Assembly: GCA_031310005.1 (NCBI GenBank)
Contig: CM062379.1
Span: 992,001 to 1,056,000, forward strand
Direction: 5' to 3'
Source of the DNA: Dactylellina haptotyla
Taxonomy: Eukaryota > Ascomycota > Orbiliomycetes > Orbiliales > Orbiliaceae
DNA: 64,000 bases
This document shows, one piece after another, positions 23,554-34,287 of the stretch. The translations under genes and the position numbers were made by a program. A model generated the notes under the pieces. The model worked only from the letters and a program-made list of their open reading frames with translations, did no database searches and was not told the DNA's origin. Within the stretch, counting starts at the first letter, position 1. Each line of letters starts with the position of its first letter.

Positions 23554-24782
23554 ATGGCGCTGGTCTCCTACTCCGACTCTGAGGGATCAGACACCGAGTC
23601 TCCGGCCCCAGTTCCCTCCCTGCCGCCCCCGAAAGCCAAGTCCTCGCTCTCGTCATTCCTCCCGCCGCCGAGCAAGAAGCGAAAACTCGTCGATGACGGC
23701 AACCCGGCTACGTCCGCCAGCGCTTCTTCCGGACCCCGGAAGATCAAAATCGAACTGCCCAAGATCACACCACTCGAAGATGATGAATCTTCTTCCGCCT
23801 CGTCGCGTCGGAAGATTGGCAAATCGAGTGGTGCAGGGATGCTCAGCTTCCTACCCGCGCCGAAGAAGACCGGCGCAGATGCAGTAAAAGCTGCGCAGGA
23901 GGCTGAGAAAGAAGAGAAGGGCAAACCCAGCAGTACCGACGTGAGTACCAATGGGAGTACAGGAGGAAGCGCACCCAGGATGTTAGGAGGGGGCATCAAA
24001 AAGATGGAATACGCGGGTACCGGGATGGATACGCATCTCCCTACAGTCGAAGACGACCCGGAAGAAGCGAGCGTAACACCTACACCTCCACCGCAAACCG
24101 AAACGAAACCGAGCGGACCAGTCCAAGGACGGGCGATACAACCTTTCTTCAGAAAGCCGGCGACGAAGAAAAAGGCGAACTCGGCGGCAGCTCCTGCGAA
24201 AGTGGAAGATAAGAAGGTGTCCCTGTTCTCGTTGGGCTCAGCATTGAACGAGAAGCCTCTGGGTGGTAGCGCGGTCCCTACAGGAGAATACAAGCCGATG
24301 ATAATAGATGACAATCCCGCGCCTGTGGTTGAGGATATACCCATGGAAGGACAGGAATACCAACAGGTTGAGGAAACACAGACGTACCAACAACCGATCC
24401 AGGGTCCGCAGACATATCAAAGCATCAGTGAAGAAATTGGAATGGACGAGGCATCCATGCGAATGTTCATGGGACGACGGGGCCGAAACGCAGAGATCAA
24501 ACTGATGGACTTTAATGTTGACAAGGAATACGAGAAAAATGAAGCGGCACGTGCAGCGGGAGAACTGGCGCCGGAAAAGAACGTCGTCAGAAGCATCAAG
24601 CCTGGCAAGCACCAGCTTACAAGTTTATTGAATGGTGCGTACACCTGCAATTTCATCGCATATATAAACATTCGTTGCTAACTAAATACACAGCTGCCCA
24701 AAGCCAACGAACCGCTCTAGAAGAATCATTCGCCCAAGGACGCCGGAACAAGAAGGAAGCAGGATCGAAATACGGATGGTAG
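23554..24782 (+). CDS. PRCC-family nuclear protein
   Basis: Two exons (23554-24634, 24694-24782) with a 59-nt intron (donor GTGCGT, branch CTAAC, acceptor ACACAG) encode 389 aa. The N-terminus MALVSYSDSEGSD and the long Pro/Ser/Lys-rich middle (SSFLPPPSKKRK) are typical of the PRCC family (mitotic checkpoint regulator, MAD2B-interacting). So is the conserved C-terminal block with MDEASMRMFMGRRGR, KPGKHQLTSLLNAAQSQRTA and the ending KKEAGSKYGW. Human PRCC binds MAD2B and is found with splicing factors; the fungal role is not established. The protein is predicted nuclear from basic clusters. The second exon carries only the last ~29 residues, but these are the family's conserved terminus, which supports the splice. 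Confidence 0.87.
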
Positions 24783-24920
24783 ACTACCTCCACGGTCCAC
24801 AGATTGGCCAAATCGATTTCGCTCTTTCTACTGTTCAAATAAAACATTGGTCTATATTTAAAACACAAAAACTCCATCGCACACGATTTTTCTTCACTTG
24901 AATTGATGCTTAGAATTCCA

Positions 24921-25901
24921 TCACTTGCTACCCAAGCCACTCGCAACTCTTGTCGCCTCTTGAATACCCCTCGCAATCGTACTCCTTAACCGCCCGTCCT
25001 CCAGAATCAACAGCCCGCCAATGGTACACCCGGCCGGCGTGCTCACCTTCTCTCGAATGATAGCTGGATGCTCGCCGTCCAACACCATTCCCGCGGTACC
25101 CTTCATCGTCTGCGCGGCCATCATCTGGGCCTCCACTCTCGGCAAGCCCATCATCACTCCACCATCAGCCATAGCCTCTAGCACGAGCGCCATGAATGCC
25201 GGTCCGCTACCACACAGCGCCGTTGAGGCGTCCATGTGCTTCTCCGCGAGGAAGATGGCACGTCCGATCTGTGAGAAGATCCAGAAGACGAGGTCTCGCT
25301 CTTCCTGCGGGATGAGGGCGGGGTCGCAGGAGATAACGGTCATGGAGTCGCGGATTCGCGAGGCGGTGTTGGGCATCACCCTGATCACGCGGGTGGATGG
25401 GTCGACCTGGCTGGTGAGTTGAGCGAGGGTGACACCGGCGCAGATGGAGATGAGGAGTTTTCCCTTTAGTGCGTCGCGGACGCCTTCGACCGAGAGGATT
25501 TCGGCGACAATTTGGGGCTTGCAGCCGAGGATGACAATGTCGGAGAGCTGGGAGCCACGGACGTTGTCGCCGGAGATGATTGTGACTACGGGGCCGGTGC
25601 CGGGGGAGAGCGATGTCTGTGGGAAGATCTTGCCCAGGCGGGTAGCGGATTCTGCTCGTTTGACGCAGGCGATGAAAGATGTTGGGAGATGGGTGGGCGT
25701 CGATGGGGTGGACGGGAAGGGCGACGGTGGGGCGGTTTTGGATTGCTGGGTGATGGCGGCGAGGATGCCGGAGAGAATGGCGATGCCCATGTTGCCGCAG
25801 CCGAGGAAGCCCAGGGTTAGGCCGGGGGCCTTTTTCTCGTTCATGATATCCATAATTCTTGTTTTCCTTTCTTCGTTGTTCGAGAGTGTGATGTTTGACA
25901 A
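24921..25901 (-). CDS. pro3: Pyrroline-5-carboxylate reductase
   Basis: A single exon for 326 aa. The N-terminal NAD(P)-binding motif is GFLGCGNMGIAILSG. The substrate-domain signature is present: RVIRVMPNTASRIRDSMTV, ALCGSGPAFMALVLEAMADG, and the C-terminal P5CR motif VSTPAGCTIGGLLILE. The enzyme makes L-proline from 1-pyrroline-5-carboxylate with NAD(P)H, the last step of proline synthesis. A Pro/Ser/Thr-rich insertion (about residues 53-72) follows the Rossmann start, as in other filamentous fungi. The first ATG (25901) is taken; methionines at codons 17 and 20 are equally possible because the first ~20 residues are not conserved. The gene is divergent to dihydrofolate reductase and ends 139 bp from the convergent PRCC gene. 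Confidence 0.95.
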   Translation of the reverse strand: MSNITLSNNEERKTRIMDIMNEKKAPGLTLGFLGCGNMGIAILSGILAAITQQSKTAPPSPFPSTPSTPTHLPTSFIACVKRAESATRLGKIFPQTSLSPGTGPVVTIISGDNVRGSQLSDIVILGCKPQIVAEILSVEGVRDALKGKLLISICAGVTLAQLTSQVDPSTRVIRVMPNTASRIRDSMTVISCDPALIPQEERDLVFWIFSQIGRAIFLAEKHMDASTALCGSGPAFMALVLEAMADGGVMMGLPRVEAQMMAAQTMKGTAGMVLDGEHPAIIREKVSTPAGCTIGGLLILEDGRLRSTIARGIQEATRVASGLGSK

Positions 25902-26080
25902 TGGGGAGGGAGAGCTGTTGTTCGGAGAGACAAATTGGTCACAATTTTAGGAAAGAGCCGACGTCGGTTGCGGGTCTTGGCGGGGTTGCACTAACAAGCA
26001 CCACCCAGCACGTTCCACAACCATCTTTCACCCTTCCTCGGTGATATAATTCTTGTATAAAACAACCAACCGACACCGCG
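25902..26080. promoter_or_regulatory. Compact divergent promoter, pro3 / DHFR
   Basis: Only 179 bp separate the two start codons, so both promoters and both 5' leaders must fit here. A TATA-like GATATAATTC lies near 26043-26052, ~30-40 bp before the DHFR start. No other site is claimed. The arrangement suggests coordinated control of proline and folate enzymes, but this is inference. Confidence 0.6.
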
Positions 26081-26791
26081 ATGAGCACATCAATCACCCT
26101 CGTCGTCGCGACGACCCCCGCGCCGACGCTGGCCATCGGCAAGTCTCTCACTAACAACATGCCGTGGCCCCGCCTGCCCTCCGAAATGTCCTATTTCGCC
26201 CGTGTAACCCGCCGAGTCCCACCCCCACCGCCCAACTCGCCCCACAAGTACGCCAATGCCGTCATAATGGGCCGAAAAACATGGGAATCTCTACCGCCGA
26301 AGTACAGACCGCTTCCAGGGAGGATAAACGTCGTTGTTTCACGTGATCACGCATCCTCCGTCGGAACGAGTAAAGGTCTCGGGGGCGGGGAGTTCTGGGT
26401 CGGAAATATCGAAGAAGGAGTGAAGCTGCTTAAGCAGAAGTTCCCTTCGAGACCACCACCACCACCGCAGGATGTGACAGAGGGATCGCTCGAGTTGCAT
26501 CAGATCTTTATCATCGGAGGCTCGCAGATATACAAACTAGCCATGGAACTGCCGAAGGAAAACGAGGCGTACCCGACACGGATACTTCATACTACGATAT
26601 TATCACCGGACTACGGCAACGAGGAAGGTGTCGATGTGGTATTCCCGCCGATTAATGAGGAACAATGGAAGAGGGGAGACGTGGATAGACTTGTCGAGGT
26701 TACAGGCGAAGAGAGAGCAGTTGTTGAAGGAGTCAAGAACGAAGAAGGCGTACAGTTCGAATTCGGGCTGTGGGAGAGAGTCACTGCGTGA
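26081..26791 (+). CDS. dfr1: Dihydrofolate reductase
   Basis: A single exon for 236 aa. The DHFR pattern is clear: ITLVVATTPAPTLAIGKSLT, NNMPWPRLPSEMSYFARVT (Trp-Pro loop and the acidic active-site residue), NAVIMGRKTWESLP, LPGRINVVVSRD, and IFIIGGSQIYKLAM. The protein is longer than bacterial DHFR because of Pro-rich loops (PPPPPNSP; RPPPPPQD), as often seen in fungi. It reduces dihydrofolate to tetrahydrofolate with NADPH for thymidylate and purine synthesis and is the target of antifolates. No thymidylate synthase domain is fused, as expected for fungi. Confidence 0.96.
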   Translation: MSTSITLVVATTPAPTLAIGKSLTNNMPWPRLPSEMSYFARVTRRVPPPPPNSPHKYANAVIMGRKTWESLPPKYRPLPGRINVVVSRDHASSVGTSKGLGGGEFWVGNIEEGVKLLKQKFPSRPPPPPQDVTEGSLELHQIFIIGGSQIYKLAMELPKENEAYPTRILHTTILSPDYGNEEGVDVVFPPINEEQWKRGDVDRLVEVTGEERAVVEGVKNEEGVQFEFGLWERVTA

Positions 26792-27321
26792 AACAGCAAT
26801 ATCACGGCATCAGAAACCGACTGAAGTGGAGAATCTAGATTTTCAGATAGTAGTACACTAGTCGGAACAACGTATAGCGATAGCGCGGATACTCTTATCG
26901 ATCTGGACGATGAAAGAACCCTATATGAAACAATCAATCTAGGAGATACATGTATAAAGAAATCTACTGACGAGCAAAAGGACGAGATGTCTCCGTCGGT
27001 GGAGTTAGTATATATACCAGGGAAGCGATACCAAAGAGTCTGAACTCGCGTATTATTCGGGTTGTTCGAATGGTTTTATGGGTTGGTTTATTGGGTTCAC
27101 AATTGGTTGCATATCAAAAAGTGCATGGCGTTTGGTTCATTTGTATAATAGTCTATAACCTTCAATAATGATGCAATAATGCGCCGGGCTTCGCTAAAAC
27201 AAAATACAAGAGGTATTGTCCTCTTAATCGTGGTGTACATTAAAGTGATAACATGAAAAAAACAGAGAAGCTCAGAGGATTTCGTAGCGCGGGAGAAATA
27301 TGAGAAAGAACAGACACAGAC
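26792..27321. other. Intergenic, DHFR 3' flank
   Basis: 3' flank of DHFR, facing the 3' end of the reverse-strand open frame that follows Rpb9. AT-rich, no gene or repeat seen. Confidence 0.6.
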
Positions 27322-27804
27322 TCAAATAGGAGGACCAGCAGCGTCATTTTCGTTCTCCTGCCCCTTCGTCAATGAAGCGGCATCGACTTTACGTGCTGCT
27401 CGACGGCTTTGTTTATGCTTGGGCAAAAGCTTTAAAACGTCCCTTTTCTTCTTCGTCTTTTTCATGGCGATAAGACTGTTGATATTCTCCAAAACATCCA
27501 ACCCCCCGCCAGTGTAATCAATCATTCCCCCGCCGAGTTGGTTGAGTCTATTCTGTTCTTCGATCAGATCCTTCAATGCTTGCTGCTCCCTCTTCTGCCT
27601 TAACAGGTTATTCCTCGTGGGCCGCATCTCATCCGCGTAAATCTCGCCAACGGCACGGACGTCAAATTCGCCGAGGGGATCGCCGCGTTTCTTTCGCTCC
27701 TTCATTTCTTTGAGGTCTAGTTCGTAGTATTTGGAAGCCTTGTATTGTTTCGGGGTGAGTTTGATGGTTGTGATGCAGTCGAGCCGGAGGATAATGTTTG
27801 ACGC
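27322..27804 (-). CDS. Unrecognised 160-codon frame continuing Rpb9 frame
   Basis: Directly after the Rpb9 TAG, and in the same frame, 160 sense codons follow before a stop at 27322. The sequence begins ASNIILRLDCITTIKLTPK, is rich in Lys/Arg/Glu, and ends NENDAAGPPI. A GGGMIDYTGGG segment sits in the middle and a basic KKTKKKRDVLKLLPKHKQ segment follows. It reads like a real, probably nuclear or nucleolar protein, but I do not recognise the family. No ATG lies upstream of codon 34 (27705). It may therefore be a 127-aa downstream ORF, a gene whose 5' exon I cannot see, or an Rpb9 extension made by readthrough or by using the AG of TAG as an acceptor (Rpb9 donor at 27917; phases are compatible). 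Confidence 0.5.
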   Translation of the reverse strand, partial: ASNIILRLDCITTIKLTPKQYKASKYYELDLKEMKERKKRGDPLGEFDVRAVGEIYADEMRPTRNNLLRQKREQQALKDLIEEQNRLNQLGGGMIDYTGGGLDVLENINSLIAMKKTKKKRDVLKLLPKHKQSRRAARKVDAASLTKGQENENDAAGPPI

Positions 27805-28450
27805 CTAGTCAAAGATCTTTCCGCACGAGCAGCAGACGTAGAAAAGACGCTGTAGGCATACCATTGTTAGGCTATGCTTCGATCATATGAACTATTAATG
27901 AGAAGGTGAGAACTAACCATCTTTGTGTCTTCCTTTCGCTGTTGGGACTGGAAAAAGACGGCCTCAGACTCGTTGCAGGCGGGGCATGTGCGGTTCGATC
28001 GTGGGAGCTATGACCTCGAGTTTCAGCATGCTGCATTTCTCTCTTTTCCACCGACACCACCACTCATACTATCTAATCGTCATCGAGTAGTAGAGTGCCA
28101 CAGAGGAGACATACAGTAGGATCACTTCCAACGTCCGTTGTGACACCGGCTGTTTCTTCCGCGGCCGAGCTAAGGACGTTACGGAAGACGCACTGGGAGG
28201 CAGCTTCCTCGACGAATTTGCAGTTTCGACATCCGAAGAGGAGACGGTTGTTGGCACGATCTTCGCGGGGGTACAACATGTTCGAGCTATATTACGCGTG
28301 GGAGAGCAAGAGTTAGCTTGGTCCTGGGATATATTGGTATTTCAGTGCTGGGGAAAAATCATACCATTCACGACAGAAACGGAACGTGATCTTCTCGGAG
28401 GCCTCTCGCTCTCGAGGATTCTGGAGGGCAGCACCGTCTTCTTCTTCCAT
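27805..28450 (-). CDS. rpb9: RNA polymerase II subunit Rpb9
   Basis: Four exons (28450-28365, 28286-28115, 28007-27918, 27849-27805) encode 130 aa, near the 122 aa of yeast Rpb9. The two zinc ribbons are complete after splicing: FCREC with CRNC in the N-terminal one (SNMLYPREDRANNRLLFGCR) and CPACNESEAVFFQSQQ with VCCSC in the C-terminal one. Rpb9 is a small Pol II subunit that affects start-site choice, elongation and transcription fidelity. The last exon encodes only RLFYVCCSCGKIFD and a TAG stop. The stop is followed by an unusual open frame in the same phase (27804-27322). Introns are 78, 107 and 68 nt; all phases match. Confidence 0.93.
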
Positions 28451-31400
28451 TGTTGGTAGTTCTTATTGAGTCAAGTATACAACTATCTGTCGATATGGGA
28501 GGGTATCTGATGAGGGGATGTATTGTGTTTATAGCAAGGTTGAAGTTGGCGGAAGGCAGAAGATGAGGCGACGAATTAAACTGTGAGTGGCGTCCGCGTT
28601 GATCGATCAGCACGCCGCTTATCAAACCGGCCAGTAGCGCAACACGCAAAATACGACACTCGCAACGCATCTCCCGCCACCGAGGGAAAATCCGCGTGTT
28701 GTGGCATTCCCGTTCAGGGTGTTTGACACTCAATGCTGCCCAATTATTCCCTTCTCCTGGCTTCCAGCGCGAATATTTAAACACGGCTTCCCCTACAACC
28801 CTCTTCTTCCTTCATACTTACCTTGTGGGAACCGTGCCAGATCATGAAGTGGTAGGGTTTTATGCGTGAGTCCGCATTGCACAGCGCGGTACTTTCACCG
28901 TAACGAAGTGTCTTCGGGCACTCCGCTCGCGCTATTTTTGATTTTATCCAGATGACTCTGTTCATCAGCATTCTTTTTCATTGGGCTCCCAGGCTCTGCT
29001 CCTGCGATCTGATGAAGAAGCCTGTTTTTTTGATCATGATATCAAGACAATGACATCAACGTTGCTGCAACGCACATATACATCTCTGTGATTTCAATAG
29101 CGCGACGAATATCATCTGTTGAATCAATTGGGCCGAAAGGGCTGCCGTAAAACGTTGCACTTTAACACCAGTACGAGAGCGATAGAATTGTGTCACAGTG
29201 CTGAAAGGTGGTAACAAAATGGATCATCTATAGATGCCTATACGAGACGTCCAAGAGTCTATGAGGCGCGCAAAGCTGTTTATTTGCAGAACCCCGAAGT
29301 TAGTTCTTTGATATTGTACTCTAATCTCGCCGAGGGGCGGGATAACGCACCTCGCAAGCAATTATCAGCATTGCATGCTGGTGCGGCACCTGCCGCAGAC
29401 TTGACCATCAGAAAGCCCAAGCTTACGAGAGAATAGGCCTAGACAGCATTTCGAAGATCTATACCAAGGATCTTCCAAGTGTTTCGCGCCTTCTAAGACT
29501 GGAGCATTTGAGGAGCTGTGGAATACATAGATATATAATAAGACATCACGATTCTCCATGTTTCTTTCTTATGCATTGTATAGATAAGTTTCTATGGCAA
29601 ATTAATTCATCCGCAATCTTTGGGCGGGTATTCTGAATGGTACCTTGGCAGGTGACATTCAAGATTACACCAATCTGAATCAAGCATTCGGTTGCTATTC
29701 AGAAATGCCTCTAACGCCAAATATATTCTATTATTGGTCGCGAAAATCGCGAGATGGGAGCGCCAAAATTCATACAATGAGTTCGGTTGTACAGAGCTAA
29801 TTTGGCTAGAAGAATAGTCTTGAAGACAATTAAATTAGGCTTCTTGGCTTTTTCAGCCGCACAATTATCCCTCCACGCCAGTCCTAGGCACAGGCCGGCA
29901 CAGGCCTTTAAGGGCTTTCAATGGCAACTGTAGATTTGTTACGAGTGTTAACTATTTGGTTGGATGTAATACTTGTATATGAACAGCGCAGCACTTTCAT
30001 TCAGACGAGTTGTTTTGACTACCCCTCGCATTATTTTGATATTGCCTTATAAGCGGAGATGGCTTTGTTGGCCAACCTCATTTTCAATCAAACTATCTGA
30101 GGGTTTGATCTTACGGTTTAATGAAAACGGTGCCGCCTCACTATACATCTGGTCTACTTTCGCCAACAATTCGCCTACTTTATTTCGACCGTAAGCTAAC
30201 GGTATTTTTAGGGCCTTTGTAGATTCATTAAGAAAGAATGGCTTTAATAATAAATGGCTATAGCAAAAGTTTTCCAGGTTCTGAAGATATCTAGCTCAAC
30301 TAAGCCTTACCTAGGGTAGTGTTTTCTACGGGTTTCCTTGTGCTGCTCCGGTGGTAGTCGGACCCAGGTGGGAATGGGTCGGCTACGAATATTCGAAAGT
30401 AACTAATGATATATTGATATAATGGTATGCAACAATGTCAAAACATTCCTCGGCAACGCACAATTAGTCCCAAATTACAACAGCAATGATCAAGGTATAA
30501 CAGACCAAACAGCCACTTGTGTTGTCCAGCCTGTCTCAATGTGAGTTCAGCAGCCCGTTTTTATAAGTTAATAGTTGTAGGTGTATTCCTAATGCTTTTT
30601 CTAGCAGTTATACAGGAGGAGGTCGAATTTGGTTGGTGTTTAATATTTAACCAGGTGGTTGGCGTGGATATATTGATATGGTATATATGTGGTCTCCTGA
30701 AGCCTCATGTAACACTAAGTTAATTTTACGTTATAGAACGTTTCCCCAGTTTAACATACTAAGTAGCGTCGATCTTGGTAGTACCCAATATTGCCTAGAA
30801 ACATGTGGCTGGCAATTAGCCGCATTGAAACGAATCGTTCAATTCTATATAATGTTTCCCATTATGAAATCAGTTACCCCTCTATCGAATTTTGAGGAGC
30901 GGTCGCTTCGGTTATGGCTAGTTTTCTGCTTTCGGCAGGCTGGGGTACACTCGAATATGCCTTTGCAAGTACATACGCTTTAACGGGTTGATAGTGGGGT
31001 TGTATCCGCGGAGTATTTGAGCCGCCCCGTCGCGGTTATGTGGATCTTTGGCTTTCTTGCCTCACTACAATCCGAATTTTCAAGTTACCTGGGCATCATT
31101 CAATTAAAGATCAGCATTTCCCGATCCAAGAGGTTGTATCCGTGCCAACCTCCTTAGTTAAGCTAAGATTTATTCAAGCCTTTTACATTCTCGAATCGAA
31201 TTCGGTTGTGTTTCCTGTGACACGATCGTGATGTGCCTGTAGAGTTAAGCATATACAAACTTTCAAGATTTCCGTGACCCTACGGATAGTACTCAACCTA
31301 ATTGTAAGATTGTTTCTGAGATGTGAATTTTCCATGGAAACACAAATTCTGAGTTCTATATAAGAGTGCGATATCCTGGTAATATCCATAGCATTCAAAC

Positions 31401-31508
31401 CAAACCCAGGTCCTCGCTGCACTAATAATATCATCTATAATTCGGTTTACCTCTTGATCACAAACCTGGGGAGTAAATCAATATCTCCATATACCTAAAC
31501 CTAAAAAT
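28451..31508. other. Gene-poor AT-rich region, 3 kb
   Basis: Between rpb9 and the secreted repeat protein. Open frames are short, with frequent stops, and none shows a domain. A 10-bp unit GGCACAGGCC is tandemly duplicated at 29887-29906. No terminal repeats, transposase motif or RNA gene recognised. A heavily mutated transposon relic cannot be excluded by eye. Confidence 0.5.
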
Positions 31509-32755
31509 ATGAAGTCACTCGCAATTGCTGTTGGTCTTAGGTAAGGAGGTCTAATATAAAAGAATTAAATTAACAGGATGCTAACTTATCTTTTGATTAC
31601 ACTAGCTCCTTGGCCCTTGGAGTTCTTGCCCAGAATTCTACCCAGTTCGATTTAAATTGCCCCGAAACCTTTCGCCCAGAATGCGCTTTCCTGGACAAAT
31701 CCAAAAACAAATGTAGTCCATCATTCGGAATAACTAATCTAGGTGGTGGTTTCGATATCTGCCCTGGTGTCCTTGTTTGTAATGGTAATGCCGCAAGATG
31801 TCCGTACGAGTGCAAGACTACGGGTACTCTTGGTGATCATACGTTCTGTAATATCGAAGATTTCACCACCGACGAGCGCGTAAAATGCTCGCCATGTGGG
31901 GGCGATACCCCAACTGAAACCTCAGCTACCACGTCACCAACCGCGTCGGAAACCGGTAATTCCGTAGGCACCGCCTGCCCTGTATCCTTCCGCCCAGAAT
32001 GCGCTTTCCTTGATAAAGCGAAATCTGAGTGTAGTTCAACATGGGGTATTGACAGCAAAGGCGTCGGTTTCGAAATCTGCCCCGGCGTCCTCGTTTGTAA
32101 CGGCAATGCTGCAAGATGTCCGTATGAGTGCAAAACATCAGGCACTCTCGGTGACCATACTTTCTGCAACGTCGAGGAATTTACCTCTGATCCACGCGTA
32201 AAATGCACACAATGCGGGACGACTCCAACTGATACTCCTTCAGAAACATCGGCTACCGAATCAGCAACCGCTACGGAAACCGGTAACTCCGTAGGCACAG
32301 CCTGCCCTGTATCCTTCCGCCCAGAATGTGCTTTCCTCGACAAAGCGAAATCCGAGTGCAGCTCAACCTGGGGCATTGACAGCAAGGGTGCTGGATTCGA
32401 GATCTGTCCTGGTGTCCTCGTTTGCAATGGCAATGCCGCAAGGTGTCCATATGAATGTACAACTTCGGGTACTCTTGGTACTCACACTTTCTGTAATGTT
32501 GAAGACTTTACCGCCGACCCGCGTGTAAAGTGTTCTCAGTGCGGTGAGACCCCCGCTGAAACCTCTACCATCCCCGCAGAGACTACTCCCGCCGAAACTG
32601 GTACCCCTATCGAGACTACTGTTGCCACATCCACTTCTCGCCGCGGACAAACTAACTCGCCTCTTCCATCCCCAACCTTTGTTTCTGGCGCCGCTACTTT
32701 GGCGAACAGCGGCATGGCCTTTTTGGGATTGCTTTGCTTCATGTTTGCGCTTTAA
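31509..32755 (+). CDS. Secreted, probably GPI-anchored, three-repeat Cys-rich protein
   Basis: Two exons (31509-31540, 31606-32755) with a 65-nt intron encode 393 aa. A signal peptide spans the junction: MKSLAIAVGLSSLALGVLAQ. Then come three repeats of ~80 residues, each with ten cysteines at fixed spacing (C-FRPEC, SEC, EIC, LVC, ARC, YEC, TFC, VKC, QC). Shared motifs are FRPECAFLDK, ICPGVLVCNGNAARCPYEC and GTLGDHTFCN. The linkers are Thr/Ser/Glu-rich, as in O-glycosylated stalks. The C-terminus has a Ser/Thr-rich stretch, a small-residue site (SGAATLANSG) and a hydrophobic tail MAFLGLLCFMFAL, as in GPI-anchored wall proteins. I do not recognise the repeat as a named family. Location at the cell surface is inferred; function is unknown. 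Confidence 0.85.
31658..32545 (+). repeat. Three coding repeats, periods 318 and 327 bp
   Basis: Units begin at the TGC codons at 31658, 31976 and 32303 and each cover ~243 bp of the Cys-rich module plus a variable linker. Units 2 and 3 are the closest pair. Most of their base differences are at third codon positions, while cysteines and the FRPEC and NGNAARCPYEC blocks are kept. The linkers differ in length and sequence. Confidence 0.85.
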
Positions 32756-34287
32756 GTTGAATGGCTATTTCCGTCAATGGATGATAGGGTTTTCGGATTC
32801 TATCTAGAATCTAATATTTGTTTGTTAGTTACTTTTAAAACCAACTATAGCTGAAAATAATGTATACCTTCTATTTGATAATCAGGTTGTTGGCTTACGC
32901 CATCTTGACTATATAATGCCCCTGCTTTTAATATTACAATCGAGCATGAAATCTTTGGGCACGCTTCAGTCCATATTCCGGGGAGCCCCAGTCAGCTGAG
33001 TTGATATGCAGACTAGCCTCCTAAAAAATATTGTAAAAAATACTTTGAAACTTAATAGCTTGGGACTTATACAATTTACGGAGGTAATTGCGGAATTTCT
33101 AGCTGCCGGGCAAGCTGCAGGGCCTAGCCGGTGCCGAGCCCTTTAAGACTACAACAACCGCAGAGCTCTAGAGGAATCGTCCACAAGTATCTCTGTCTGA
33201 TAAATTTTAACGTACATGTAGTACGTAATGAAATCGGTTGATCCAGGCAACAATAACACTGCCGAATTTAGAGATGTTAACCCCACCATAAGTTTCTTGA
33301 AATTCAACATAGTATGTAAACATGTCCCGATACGTATCCAGGGTCAGTATTCCCACTGCTACAACCCGAGTTTAAGCGAGCACCTCTGTGGTCAACTCGA
33401 AATACCACAGATTGGACACAAAGTTGCTAATATTAGATATTAATAAGTTTTCACTAGAAAAGAGGAACAAAATATCCCGGATGCCCAAATAATTGATTTC
33501 AATCGATTTAAGTCACTTTTGATAGTACTAGCCGGAACGTACCGTGCAGAGCCTAGTAATCGGAAACAAAAATACCGAGAACCCAAGCTGCCACGTCCCG
33601 CACCCGAACGCGGCGGCAACCCCACAGCCTGCAAGCACCCCGCACTGACGCAACAAATTCCCAACACTCCTTGCGGTTTATTCTAACAAAAGGGTTGAAA
33701 TACCGAATCATTCTGCATAAAAGAATGTGATACTTAGGCGGCCCTTGCTTTCTAGCCGACCAATTGAGTCCAGCAATAAAGAACAGTGCTCGAGAACATG
33801 CAATGCAATTGAAATTTTTCTCAAAGTCGACGAATCAACAATATTAACACGTGTTTTTGGACAAGACGCCCGAAATCGAAGACCCTCCTTCAGCCGCTAG
33901 TATCCTTTTAAGCCAGGGGCTTGTAGATTTAGAGTTTAGCTACAAATATGACGGCGGAGTTTCCGTTGGTTGCGGTAGCTGAAAATATCGACATCGGGTA
34001 GCAGAGACATGTCCTCATGCGATTCCCGCATTCAACACTAGCGGAGCTGAACCGCCCAAATCTGGACATTCTTTGTAGTATCATGCATAAATGACGACAA
34101 GACGTAAAAGGAATGGAATGTTTACCAGAGAACCCCGCACCGGTGTTTATAAAGCTCAGAAATGCTCGCCTTCTCGTTGAATAAGAAGACTTTCATATTA
34201 ACTGCCTATTTAACATTCCACTATACAAAGTAGCATAATCTGAACCAAAGTTTCTCTACGAAATCAAAATTTTATACAAATATCAAA
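32756..34287. other. Intergenic, repeat protein to lectin gene
   Basis: AT-rich spacer with short, unsupported open frames. A GC-richer island at ~33590-33655 has no coding signal. The last 100 bases before the lectin start are A/T-rich leader sequence. Confidence 0.55.

Noticed and set aside
23568-24344. 258-codon antisense frame over the PRCC-like gene
   Set aside because: Composition artefact of the GC-rich low-complexity sense coding region.
29887-29906. GGCACAGGCC tandem duplication as a transposon end
   Set aside because: Only two 10-bp copies; a loosely similar string near 33120 is too weak to define an element.
31837-32433. 198-codon antisense frame over the Cys-rich repeats
   Set aside because: Its own repetition mirrors the coding repeats of the sense gene; no independent evidence.
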